This document shows, in pieces, positions 25,210-36,805 of a stretch of DNA of 64,000 nucleotides. The translations under genes were made by a program, and so were the position numbers. The DNA lies in assembly GCF_000208865.1 (NCBI RefSeq), contig NC_018397.1:1550001-1614000 (forward strand), written 5' to 3'. This stretch comes from Neospora caninum Liverpool (taxonomy: Eukaryota > Apicomplexa > Conoidasida > Eucoccidiorida > Sarcocystidae). Position 1 is the first letter of the stretch; every line of letters begins with the position of its first letter. The notes beneath the pieces are model-generated. The model saw nothing but the letters and a program-made list of their open reading frames with translations, was not told where the DNA came from and did no database searches.

Positions 25210-26487
25210 ATGGAGACGATGAAGATCAGCGTGAAATGGAACAAGCAGGAATTCGAGGATGTCGAGGTGGATCTCGGCGAGCCTCTTGCTCTCCTCAACG
25301 CCCAGCTCATGTGAGTTTTGAACGGAACTCAAAAAGCGAAAAGGAAGTAAACAGAAAAGAGGGCGAAAAGACACAGCGGACGCCCCAGAAAAGATAGAGG
25401 GAACCAAAAATGATATCGGCGCGCGCGGCGTGGCCCTTGTTTTGCTCTGCCGTCGAAAGCCACCTTTTCTTTCCCCCCCCCCCCACCCNNNNNNNNNNNN
25501 NNNNNNNNNNNNNNNNNNNNNNNNNNNNNNNNNNNNNNNNNNNNNNNNNNNNNNNNNNNNNNNNNNNNNNNNNNNNNNNNNNNNNNNNCCCGCCTCGCAG
25601 GAACTCGTTCTCTACCGCTGGTCTTCTCGGCCTCCGCGCTTGGAGAACTCTCCTCGTTGGTTTTTTTTTCTCGGAATGTTCTCCTGTGAAACACGCACAC
25701 CCTACGTTTCCGTTATGCTGAATCTCTGAAGTTACGTGTTCCTCTCTTCCACGCATTCTGTTTCCGTCCCTCTCTGTGTGTGTCTGTTTCTCTCATGTCT
25801 TCACTCCTTCTGCCTCTATCTCTCCTCTCTGTGTCGCTGTCTCTCCTCGCTGTGGTTCCATTTGTCTCTCTCTGCCGCGTTCTTTTCTCTTTCACGCTTC
25901 GCTGTGCTGTCTCTCTCTCGTTTCAGGACTTTGACGGGGGTGCCCGCGGATCGGCAGAAGCTGATGGCGAACCGCAAGCTGCTCAAGAGCGTGGAGGATC
26001 TGCGCGCAGCTGCCAAGGGAGGAAAGAGCGTGAAAGTGACAATGCTCGGAACTGCCGAAGGCGGCGAGTTGCAACAGCCGGCGGAGAAAACGGTCTTCCT
26101 CGAGGACCTCACGCCTGCACAGCAAGCCCAGCTGCTGCGAGAAAAAAACATCGAACCTCTGCCCACCGTGAGAAAAGGCCACGCCATAGTCGGGATCTCG
26201 AACGCCTCCCCAAAAACGAGCGTCTCTTTGTCTCCATGCGTGCAGCCATCGGTACCTCATTTTGTCTTCTTCTACACCTTTCCAAATGTCTACCTCTATC
26301 CATATCTCCATCTGTATATGCGTGTCGATGTATATCGACAGGCAGCCAGAACACACGCGCCGCGGACTCTCTGCCGCGAAAAAACCGGAATGTGACTCGT
26401 CCAATCGTCACAGAAACACAGAAATGCGTATATTTGTGTCACGAAGGAGGCAATACACAAGTCTACAAAGTGCACACAGCATTTGCA

Positions 26488-26525
<38 letters not shown>

Positions 26526-29500
26526 GGTCCTCTTCGACACCCCTCCACATAAATATATATATATATATATATGTGTGTAAAGAGTTGATACTCGTACACT
26601 TGCGCACCTGTGGATCTTCCGCTTACTCCATCTGAATGCGGCATTTCTCTGTGTGTGTCCGCATCTGATGTGCGTCTCTAGTGAGGGAACTGGAGTTTCG
26701 TTCCTCGCGGTCAGTGCATGCATCTTTTCTGTGCTGCGGCCTCGTGGTTTTCAGGGCCTCACGAATCTGGGAAACACCTGCTATCTGGCGTCAGTCCTGC
26801 AGATGCTGAGGCCTTGCAGCGAGCTCACCCGAGCCATCAAAAGCGACATGCGAAACACGACCGGCGATTCTGCCGCCTCATACACGGCTCTCTCAGGCGC
26901 CGCCGGAGCTGTACATCGCCTGGCTGTCGCGCTGAAGGATTTTTACGGCCAGTGGGAGTCGACTGTCGGCGCTGTTCAGCCTGTGCTCCTCGTAAGAGAA
27001 TCAGAAACCAAACCGGGCAACAGCCAGAAAGGCCCTGAGGCGGGGAGAGAAGAGGGTGAAGAGAGGGAGGAACGGAGGGAAGACAGGGACGGAGAGAAGA
27101 GAAGCGAGAGTGAAGACAGGGACGGAGAGAAGAGAAGCGAGAGTGAAGACAGGGACGGAGAAAAGAGAAGCGAGAGTGAAGAGAGGGACGGAGAAAAGAG
27201 AAGCGAGAGTGAAGACAGGGACGGAGAGAAGAGAAGCGAGAGTGAAGAGAGGCAAGAGAGAAGAGAAGCGAGAGCGAAGAGCGAGAGAGCGGCGCTTGTG
27301 GATGACGTGGAGGGTCGCGGAGGATGTGGAGAGTCCCCGAAGAGGCGCCGTGGTTTTCGGCGAGGAGAGGACCAGAAAAGCGGGAACGTGATGAGCGACG
27401 GGAAACCAAGACTGGCAGGTGTATGTTTTCTCCAGACTCGGCTGTTCGCGCCACCGCCTGGACAGTGCACGAATTCGTTCCGTTCCTTCACGGGATTTCA
27501 CGTCTTTGTCTCTCTGTGGATTTTCTGCCGTTTTTTTTAGGTCCATGCCATTCGAGAGGCCTTTCCTCAGTTTGCGAGAAAAGCTCCTGCGGCGCCGGGT
27601 GAGCCGTCCAACCCGTCCCTGAGAATCTCGAGGCGAAACCGCATATGCCACGGGGTGTATATGCAGATCTATGTAAATTTATGTAAACATGTGTCGGGTT
27701 GCGCTGTGAAGTGCAGTCTGCCAATGTTGGGATGCATGCACAGAGGGGTACAAATTGGCGTGTGGATTTCGACGAAGCAGCAATTTGTATGAAACATCTA
27801 GCTGCCTTTGGACGCATGCATATACACGTGAACATCTTTCTCTATGCGTAGGCGCGAATCACAGAGTTTCATTTGACTCTCTTGTGTTTTCTGTCCTTTT
27901 TTCTCTCGGTAGGCGGCCTGGGAGGGGGTTTTATGCAGCAAGATGCAGAGGAGTGCTTCAGCTGTTTGATGACGGTGTTAAGCGACAGCTTGCCGGTGTC
28001 GCAGAACCGGAAGGCGTTCGAGGCTCTTCCAGCTCGGTACGAAAAGGCCTCGAACTTTGTCGATGCTTTGTTTGCCTTCGACATGCGTGTAACTACCCGA
28101 CGCGAGCGCGGAGGAACGGCTCTCGCGGACGCCGAGGGCGACGCACCGGCGGCTTCTCCAGAGATAAAGCGGGACAAAAACACAAAGTTCACCTGCTTCC
28201 TAGGCACCATGCAGAACCCGATCAACACCCTCGACGAGGGCCTCAAGTTCTCCCTCGCAGAAGAGCGCATCGATTTAGGCGCAGCCTCTGCAGGCTCGGC
28301 ACAGACAGGCGCTGCTGGTGCAGGCTCTGAAGCAGCGAGTGTGACGCTCGTGCGGTCGATGCAGTTCGAGACGCTGCCTTTCTACTTTCTCGTCCAGTTC
28401 ATGAGGTTCGAATGGAAACGCGCCGGTGGGCAGGCGGAAAAGGCCAAAGTCTGCAGAAGCGTGAAATTCGGGCCGACCCTCGACCTGTACATGCACTGCA
28501 CCGATGTAAGGAAAGTTCGAAGCGCCGAAACGGTGGATGCCCATGCGCCCGATACCCGCAATCTGTATCTGTGTGGCTGTACCGCCAACGTGTAGGATTC
28601 CATGTGGACATTCGTGTCTGTGGCCGTGTGTTCGGCTTCAAGGCGTGAAACCAGAAGTGCACCTGGGCACATACAGAGAAAATATGCTGTATCTTCAGCA
28701 CTGCTTTAGCTCCCAAATAGCTGTGTCTCGCGGCCCCTTGTTTTCACGCACGAACCTCTTTATCAGCGCGTCAATACGTGTTTGCTGTAGATCAAAGGGC
28801 CGATAGTGGGACCGGTGTGTGTATGGTTTGTGTATATCTAAGCGTGCGCATGTGTTCTTTATGCATGCTCATGTAATCACGCGTATCTGTGCATGCGATT
28901 TTTGTACCTGCGTAGCATGGTGGCCATCCCGTGTACAGGGTCTCGCGCTTGGGAAGAGTCCCCCCCGCTGGCCTTCGCCTTTCTTCGTAAACGTGCACCT
29001 TTCTTTTTTCTCGTTTTAAGGAAGAAACGCTGTCTCTTGTGTATCTTTGACGGCTCGGGCTGCCTTCTTTGTGCTTCGCAGGAGTTGAAGGAGAGCCTTC
29101 GCATCGGGCGCGCCGTCGTGGCTCTTCGACGAGAAAGGGAAGCAGGCGGTGTGAAGGACACGCAAAGAGAAGATGAGGCGAATGCGGGCAAAGAGACGAG
29201 CGCAGTTGCTGCGGCTTCCGACGCCGTCATGGCTGACGAGAGTGAGTTGACCGGAAACGCGGTGGACAGGCCGTTGCGCAGACGAGGCAGAGACACCTGG
29301 GAAAGGCAAGCATCAGTAGATGTAGTATAGGAACGGGTCGAAAACGGATGTACATCGGTTGATGCAGAGCTTCAAACCTAACACGACAGTGTTTCTATCG
29401 AGGATCATCGAGGACTCTCTGCTCAAGGTGGTATGTCTCTTTGCATCCCATGCATTGAGAGAGGGATAGATGAAGAGGTGTTTAGAGATATTTAGAGACA

Positions 29501-30072
29501 TAGAAACGTATGCGGATTTTCGTGTCGTGTGCGGTGTCGACCGTGGTTGCATTTTTGTTTCCGTGTTTGGCATCGCAGAGACTCCCGCGTCAACTGAGCC
29601 GTCGGCTGCAGGTGACAGTACGGTGTATCGCACGGGGTTTTTCCAGCTGTTGGGGATTGTGACTCACCAAGGCCGGCATGCAGACACTGGGCACTACGTG
29701 GGGTGGACGAAGAAAGACCAGCGGGAGCCTCGTGTCATCGAGAAAGAGAAGAAGCAGAAGGAGAGAGAGGAGGAGCGGAAGCGAGAAGAGAACCCGAGTG
29801 GAGTGGCCTTGAAGAAGAAGAAGGCCGCACCAGTTGACATGTGGGTCAAATTCGACGACGACAAAGTCACCGAGACACCGTGGGACCAGATCGACCTGGC
29901 TGGCGGACGCAGCGACTACCACATTGCCTATCTCCTTTTGTTTCGAGAGATTCTTGTGGACGCGACAGAGGAGGAAGTGCAGACGGTTGAGAAGAGCCAC
30001 GCAGAGCAAATGGCGCAAGCTCAGGCTGTGAACAAGCTGCCTAACGGCGAAGAGAAAAAGGCGCAAGAGTAG
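25210..30072 (+). CDS. USP14: ubiquitin carboxyl-terminal hydrolase, USP14/Ubp6 type
   Basis: Proteasome-associated deubiquitinase that trims ubiquitin from substrates on the 19S particle. Seven exons: 25210-25310, 25927-26167, 26755-26991, 27541-27598, 27913-28505, 29082-29241 and 29579-30072, giving 627 residues. An N-terminal ubiquitin-like domain (about 1-80, starting METMKISVKWNKQEFEDVEV) targets the proteasome in this family. The USP Cys box GLTNLGNTCYLAS puts the nucleophile at Cys123. The QQDAEEC box is in exon 5. The His box GRHADTGHYVGW puts the catalytic His near 502, and FDDDKV supplies the third triad residue. About 40 Lys/Glu-rich residues are inserted between the His box and WVKFDDDKV, where human USP14 has only a few. 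The exon 6 donor (GTGAGT at 29242) was chosen because it keeps phase with the acceptor before 29579. Intron 1 holds an assembly gap and intron 3 a tandem repeat. Confidence 0.92.
25489..25588. other. assembly gap, 100 N
   Basis: Exactly 100 N, a placeholder length, inside USP14 intron 1. The left flank is a run of 12 C followed by ACCC and the right flank starts CCCGCC, so the true sequence is probably a C-rich tract that was not resolved. No exon of the USP14 model is affected. Confidence 0.95.
26491..26573. repeat. paired (AT)n microsatellites in USP14 intron 2
   Basis: Two (AT)n tracts, about 26491-26519 and 26553-26573, separated by a CCTCTTCGACACCC-type spacer. Being self-complementary, they could pair as a hairpin in the intron. 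Confidence 0.85.
27079..27243 (+). repeat. 33-bp tandem repeat, five units, in USP14 intron 3
   Basis: Units start at 27079, 27112, 27145, 27178 and 27211; each encodes EDRDGEKRSES or a one-residue variant. The repeat lies in the intron between exons 3 and 4 but stays open in the frame of exon 3. The frame closes only at the TAG that forms the 3' splice acceptor (27538-27540). Confidence 0.9.
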
Positions 30073-33000
30073 AGGCGCGCGGGTGGCAGAGAGGGTTGGG
30101 GGCCGAACAGTGGAAAGAAAACCAAACGGGAAGCGAAAGATTTGGTCACTCTCTACCCACACCGGCAGAGGGTGCGCAGAAAACGCATACACAAACATGT
30201 GGAGACACCTGTCGATGTAGAAATATACATTATGCAGGCATACCTGCGTAGGTGTGCCCCGGGCAACGTCGTGTGTCGCATAGGCAGGGATAGGAACTTT
30301 CTAGGCAGAACGTGTAACTTCAGAGACGAGCAAAAAGGTGCGATGTGACACTGTGTCGAACTCTGCACGCCCTACGTCAAAACTTGTGACATGCAGCTTT
30401 CGATTTCGTGTGGCCTCACAGGCAGCCACCCGTGGACGCATGTGTAGGCATGCAGGTTTCCTGGGTCATGCTGGTTGACCAGGCTGTGTTTTGCGGAGTC
30501 AGCAGAAGCATAAAAACAGCGGAGCCCGTAAAACTGCATTCTTGATCCGCCTTCTCAGCCGCGAACGGAGTCAGGCTTTTTCCTTCGCAACCCGACCGGA
30601 AAACTCAAAAGATCCTGTAAACAGAGATTCACGACCCTTGGGTAGGCAGGGACGGGACGCCGGTAGCCACACGAGCTTCGCGGCTTTTTGCTGCATTTCA
30701 ACTTCGTCAGTGCACAGTGGGTCTCCCCGCGGCCAATTCGCTGCTCGAGTCGAAAACACCCTTTCGGAGCCGCTGTGTCCGCACAATTCCGACGCTGTGC
30801 AAGAATCGTGAGTCCACCAGCAACTGGCCGTGTCTGTAGTCCCCAATGGAGCCTTCCACTGTCTGAAGTGGCGCCGAGGATGTTGTCAGTCGGGATCTAC
30901 GATCTCTCTGTTTCGGAGAAGAACCCACTGCGAACGCTTTGAAATGCCTTGGGCAACGGCAATCGACGCTCCAGCTCCTCGCCTGACACTGGCGTCAGAG
31001 GGTCTGGTCGAGCACAAAAAGAGAAGACTTTGTGCCGGACTACGAAATCCTCATCCGCGGCGATATTCGACACTCGATATCGCTTCTCCCGAGGAGCCTG
31101 GCGATACTGTCGCTTTCCGAAGTGTCGTTCCCTTGGCCGTGTGAACGATGGAGAAGCAATCACTGCAGCTAAAGCAGTGTACGCAAGGTCATGAGCCGCG
31201 CAGCGCATTCCCGTGGAGCACGAGTCCCGAATTTGCTGCCGGCGTGTCTCGCGAGATGACGAGGTCTACGGCACTGCTGCGAGGAAAGCTGTTGCCTTCA
31301 AAAATGTGTAGTCTCCATAAATGATCTTTTCCGGCACCCGTGCTTCATAAAAGGACAGCTTCCAGATGACAGCTCCGCTACAAAGCAAACCCGTGTTCAT
31401 CATTGCGTTCGCACCCCTCAGTGCACACTCTTCTCAGTGTGCTGGTCCTCAGGAGCACTGGTGTGCTGGCAGCGTGTGATCGCCGCTGAGCACACATCTT
31501 GAAACGCCCTGTTTGGGCGCGTCGAACCAGCGATGGACAGAGGGGGGATAGATTCCAGCTCGCCACTCCGACGGGGGGTGGATCCCTCAGCAACGCGACG
31601 GCAGGCCTGACCAATGTGCTGGCCGTAGCGTCGAAACTGGCGAATGGGCGACCGGTGGTCGCTTCCTCCGAGACAAGTCAACTGGCTGAGTTACACCCAT
31701 AAACTCTCACGTTGTTTCATCCTCTGTCTCCTATTATTCCCAGTGTGTTGCAGTGCCAATGAGATTGAAAGACAACATTTGTGGTCATTGCCACCGTTGC
31801 AAAGCACGCCCGTGCGAGGTAATCAAGCTCTTGCGTGAGAGACATTTGGTCTCCCTCGCCATAGAACACGCAAGGGTCTCTTGTTTTCTTGTCCTCCGGA
31901 CAGTCAGGTTTTCCGGTAGACGTTTCCATGGCTGTTCAACAGCAAATTGCGGCAGCGCTTTCTTCGGTATATCGTGGCAGTGTAGTGGCTGAATTTACCA
32001 GCTCGAGAGACTAAGCCTGTGCCTCTGAGATTATTAATACAGAACAGTTCGATTGCGGCTCGTTGCGTGATTCCTCGTCGCGCGAGCGCCGACTTGAACC
32101 CAGACGCACGTTGCTGCGCTGCGTATTACGAGGAAACGCGCGATTCCGTGTGCTGAGTTCGCGACGGTAGATAAGGCAAATGCTTCAAATAGTGCCCGGA
32201 TACGGTAGCTCAACCGCTTTGCTTGTGCATTTGATTCGTGGCGATGAGATACCCGTGCTTTTTCGCTGCCGGTGACTAAACCGCGACACACAGACCGGTT
32301 AAGTCTTTGGACGTGCCCAAGTCGTCGTGAGTGCCAGTCATGGTGCGCCTGGTGACGTGGATGTCCTCCACATGATTATGTGTCTTTTTTTTGGCAGTGT
32401 TAGCTCTTTCCTGTACAGCAGGAAAAAACTATAGGACTTGTACTTTCGCAGTTTAATACCCATCTGATACGAAGACGACATAGTTCCCCCAAAGCACCGT
32501 TTGCAAGATCTGATGGTGCTTGAGAGTGTGTTACTTACTGACGGGGAATTTGGCAACGAAGGTTGACCTTCCCAAAAATTTGGAAACGTTCAAAACGCAA
32601 CTCTCTACTCATCAGACGTGTAGAGTGGAGTGCCGGTGACAGGCTTGTTCCGCAGATGCAGAGCACATGCTTGTAGTTGTGAAACTTTTTTTAGTCCCCA
32701 GCTGCCGTCGCTGAGACAGGGACTCGCGTCTGTGTCCCGCTGTCTGAAACAGACAGGCGGTTTCCGGTGTTCTCAGCTTCCTGACCAGTTGACACGCGAA
32801 GCCGAACTGTGGCCACTGCTAGCAGTGGCTGTCAAGATGTGGTCATGGTGATATCGTGAGGTAGCCCGTCCATTCCAAGGAACGTCATGGAGTAGGACCG
32901 GTAGCGCCGTCTCCCGTGAGGGAACCAGGTTGCTTGTTATCAGTGAGGGCAAGATTTTACGGTGTGGACCGTGTTTTAATTTCCCCGTGGAGGCGGAGGT

Positions 33001-33162
33001 GGGGGCTTACGCAGAATTGTGTCTGCCGAAAGCTGTGGTCTCAGCAAGCTGTATCAGTCTGGAAACGAAGACGTTCGGAGTCGAAGTCTCGTCCCAGTTC
33101 CGAGCGTCTTGTGTTTACGGCACCGATCTCTTCCCTTTTTCACACGTAAACGGGTCAAAGTG
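30073..33162. other. 3.1-kb spacer between USP14 and the CCCH gene
   Basis: Holds the USP14 3' UTR and the promoter and leader of the CCCH gene, both plus strand. Only short frames are present. Open sequence in the CCCH frame reaches back to 33019 but starts at GTG, so it is treated as leader. A GGGTTCAAGTC match near 32091-32101 (minus) resembles a tRNA B-box but has no cloverleaf around it. Confidence 0.55.
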
Positions 33163-36100
33163 ATGTGTGCTGAGGCAGTCGCGCGAAGGAAATCTGAAGT
33201 GCATCCCTGTACAGTAGAAATGGAGGGTTTAGCGGATGTCACTTGCATCATTAGATCGGAAGAAGTATCTGAGAAGAAGTGGGAAGAGGACGAAATGGGA
33301 CGTTGTGCCAGTGGAAGTGGACAGAGCAACGCAACAAGCACCAGTGCTGGAGGAGACGGTCATGGGTGCAGAGAAGACGGGCCAATCGACGGTGGAGTTG
33401 ACGTGGGATGCAGGGAACTGAAACGGCGACCCAGGCTCAAAAGAATGAAACTACAGTTCTACAAAACCAAAATGTGGGCAGTCAACAGTTGTCCTGTTTC
33501 GACGCAGTGAGGTGTCACGCTTTGTATGACGGACTACACTTCCAGTTGTATGAGTGCTGTTTTCTGCACCTCGTAGAAACCGACCAAGAAGTCCGGGGAC
33601 ATTGACAGGATTTTTTGTTACCGGTATAGCTTCATTACAAATTCCTTGCGGCAGGTTATCCTGGGCCATTGGTTCCCTGGCACGCCCCCGTTTATGGCCA
33701 ATTACTGTGTTACTGCGTTTCATGTGCCTTGCGCAGGTGCCCATGGATGGCTCAGGGTAGATGCCTTCGGGGGCTGACTTGCCAGTATGCTCATTCGGAA
33801 TGTGAGTTGAGTCCCCTGCCGAATCTGGTGAAGACCCGCATGTGCGAACTGTTAACGCTTGTAAGTTACAGAGAGGTGATGTCCGTGCGAGAGGTTACCG
33901 GCGGAAGTCTAGACACGCTGGGGAACACAAAGCACCCGATGATTCTTACAGTGGCTGACATGGTACAAGTGGAGGGAACACAAGAGAGCCATGAGGAGAG
34001 ATGACATGTCTGTGCGTAGCGGTTTCGGGTAGAAATAATTTTTCTGCCTATCCAGACGCTGTTTGGTTCGCTAAGTCAATGCATCGCCGTTTCCTCTCTC
34101 TTGCAACATCGTTGTCTTCTTCAGACCGGAAGCTGCCCACGGCTTGCAAGCGAGTGCAAGTTTGCACACACCGCCGACGAACTTCGATCAACTGAGTGAG
34201 TTTCCGGCCATTTGCACGCCCCGGTACTTCCTCGTCAGGCTGAACATCTGTACAGCTGACTACGTGGTGGTGGGAACTTGTGGTAGCTCAGTTTCTAAGA
34301 ATGCTGCAGGCAGTCATCTGGATGCATCCGAAGCGATACCAACATGCTCACAATTATAGTGCGAGCGTATCGGACATACACTACAGGGAGCCGAGGACTT
34401 CGACAGCAAACGAGCAAATCGGTCTGTTTTGACAGCTAAACGTGGCAGTACATCTTTTCTGTGTATTCAGGATTTTCGCCCGGAGCAAGATGTGTCCCTT
34501 GTTCCTTTCTGGGCGGTGTACAGCGAACGAGAATTGCCGGTATGCTCATAGCGCTCAGGAGTTACGGAAAGCGTCTGTCGCATCGGCGCTGTTCTTGCAG
34601 AAGCACCCCTGCCGGCATCTTCAGGCAAATAAGAGCGTTGCTGGAACGGGAACGGGAAATCGCGGTTGCGTTACCAGCACGAATGACACGATCCTGGCGA
34701 AGAAGAAAGAAGAAAATACCACCAATGAGTCGCGGACCGACGTGTCTCCGAGCAGCTCTACGACAGCGAGAGATTTTATGTCGATAGACGCACATCCGAA
34801 GTTCACACTTCGATATTCCTCTTCTAAATCAGATATGACACCACCAGTACGCTCTTTTTCGCGTCGTCCCTACAGCGGTATTCCGATCCAGCGGCGTCTC
34901 ATGCCTTCGGTGTTTCTGTGCTCTGCTTCGGGAGGGGATGCCTTGCGAAGACTGTCTTCTTGCTCAGAGGCAGGCGGCGGTTCCTTGTCGCTTCCTTCCA
35001 GTCCCAAAGACTGTGCCGCTCCGGGTACGCCTACTTCGTTACCCGGAGGTGGGCGACAAATGCAAGCCATCGCTCGTTTCTATCCCGTTCCACAACCTCC
35101 ACCGCCAGACGATTCGGCGGTTGCGGTGTTGCCAACGGCGAATCGCATCATCCCTTCCCTAAAGGAGGCAAAGGCTTGTAAGCAGAAGCCCCAGCTGCAC
35201 TCGGGAGTGCCCAAGCAAGAAGACGGAGCCCGTCCGCACATTGGGGACCGTCTGCAAAAGTATCCTGATCGAAAGGGGCGTAAAGGGTCAGGCTGGTCAC
35301 TGTCAGGGAGAGGGACGTCTTGCAGCAGTTCTCGAACAAGTTTGTCTTCGTTGGGTTTCGCCAAAGACAGTTTCAGGGGCCAGACGGATGTATTTGCGTC
35401 GCATACTGAAGGGCAAGGATATCAGCGGCGCACACGGGACAAGCAAGAAGGACCTTCAAAGATTTCGGAAACGGGTACACCGGCACCGCGCAAGGCATCG
35501 TTCAGTGAAACTGGTGTGGAAACAGCAGGGTCGCAGATGCAGTCGGAGTTAACATTGGACGCAGTGCAAACAGCGAAAAACGAAACTGCATGTTCACAGG
35601 CAGGGAGCGACGATAGACTAGGTAAACAGGTGACTTCACCCGCTTCGAGCGGGGCACCAAGATTCCCATCAGAAGGACAAACCACTGAAACTGTAGACCC
35701 ATTGGCGTCTACGTCACCAGCTACCGGGACCCAGAATGAAGAACCGAATCGGAGTGAAGGTGGGCCGCTTCCAGGGTGCACACCCTCTACCCAGGAGCAG
35801 GCTTCAAATACAGGCTGGCGTGAACAGCAATCAGTGCAACAGCCGGCCGCTCCTGATCGGATGCCGTTACAACGGCAGTGGCGTTCTTTCAGTGCTCGCA
35901 GCCGGAACAGAGGGGGAAGTTCCCGTACATCTCCACTACCGTGGCTGGCGCAAGACAGGTCTCGACAGCCCAATGGATTGGCCGTCCATAGCAATGGACG
36001 TTCTGCTCCTGTTGTTGCGATTAGACGGTCAACGCAGGTGGAAGTCGCCGATCTAAGCAGACCCGCATCCGGCTTTTCCCACGGGGGCACGAGGAAACCG

Positions 36101-36805
36101 AGCAGAGCTCGTCTCGCAGGAGGCAATGCAGTCAACTTACGGCAGCTTCAGCGACCCGTGCCAACCGCTTTCGTACGTCCTGTGTTCGCTAGCGTTGCAG
36201 AACAAACACGGCCGGTGCCCGCTTGGAATTTCGTGCAGACAGGCGGGTATCCAGGGTCGTCTACTCCTGACACGTGGCCGTTTTCCTACGAGGGCATTCC
36301 AGGCACGCCGATATATCCGTGCGAACAGAGCCTGTCGTCTTTCCCGTATGTGCCCGACAGCCGGCTGGCTTCTCCAGACTCGTGCATGTCTAGGACAAGT
36401 TTCAGCACACAAAGCAGCGGAAGCACCGTTGCCACCCCGCATGGGATGTCATCTGCGCCATACCCCGCAGCGGCTGCCGGCTCACTTTTGATGACATGTC
36501 AAAGCCGCGCGGGCAACGGAGAGGCGGAACAGGGACTCCCACAGCCATCTGTTCAGACTGAGTCCACCATACGTCCTGCAGGGCGCGTAATACTGTATGG
36601 CTCAGCTGACCAGGCTGCGTGTTACTCGGGAGGCTGTGGCGTAGGAGCGGCGTTTCCCGGGGGGATGGACAGGCAGCGACAGGTGCTGTATTTGCCTCAT
36701 TCGACTCTCGGGCAGTCAATGCAGTCTTTGCCTCTTGATGTGATTCTGCCCAAACTATCGGCGGAGGTTCTGAAGGCCTCAGAACCCGACCGGTACGAGG
36801 ATTAG
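33163..36805 (+). CDS. triple CCCH zinc-finger protein
   Basis: Probable RNA-binding protein. Four exons: 33163-33473, 33737-33860, 34125-34195 and 34471-36805, giving 946 residues. Three CCCH fingers lie at residues 105-195: C105-x7-C-x5-C-x3-H123 (MCPWMAQGRCLRGLTCQYAH), C140-x8-C-x6-C-x3-H160 (split across an intron) and C177-x7-C-x5-C-x3-H195 (MCPLFLSGRCTANENCRYAH). Each is preceded by a KTKM/KTRM/RSKM lead-in typical of the TTP/Unkempt-like class. The two intron junctions inside finger units fall in phase, which supports the model. The remaining 750 residues are disordered, rich in Ser, Gly, Pro and Gln, with no recognised domain. The start is the first ATG in frame; an upstream coding exon cannot be excluded. 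Family function (mRNA binding, stability or translational control) is inferred. Confidence 0.85.

Noticed and set aside
32060..32110. GGGTTCAAGTC on the minus strand, like a tRNA T-loop box
   Set aside because: No matching A-box, anticodon stem or acceptor stem could be found around it.
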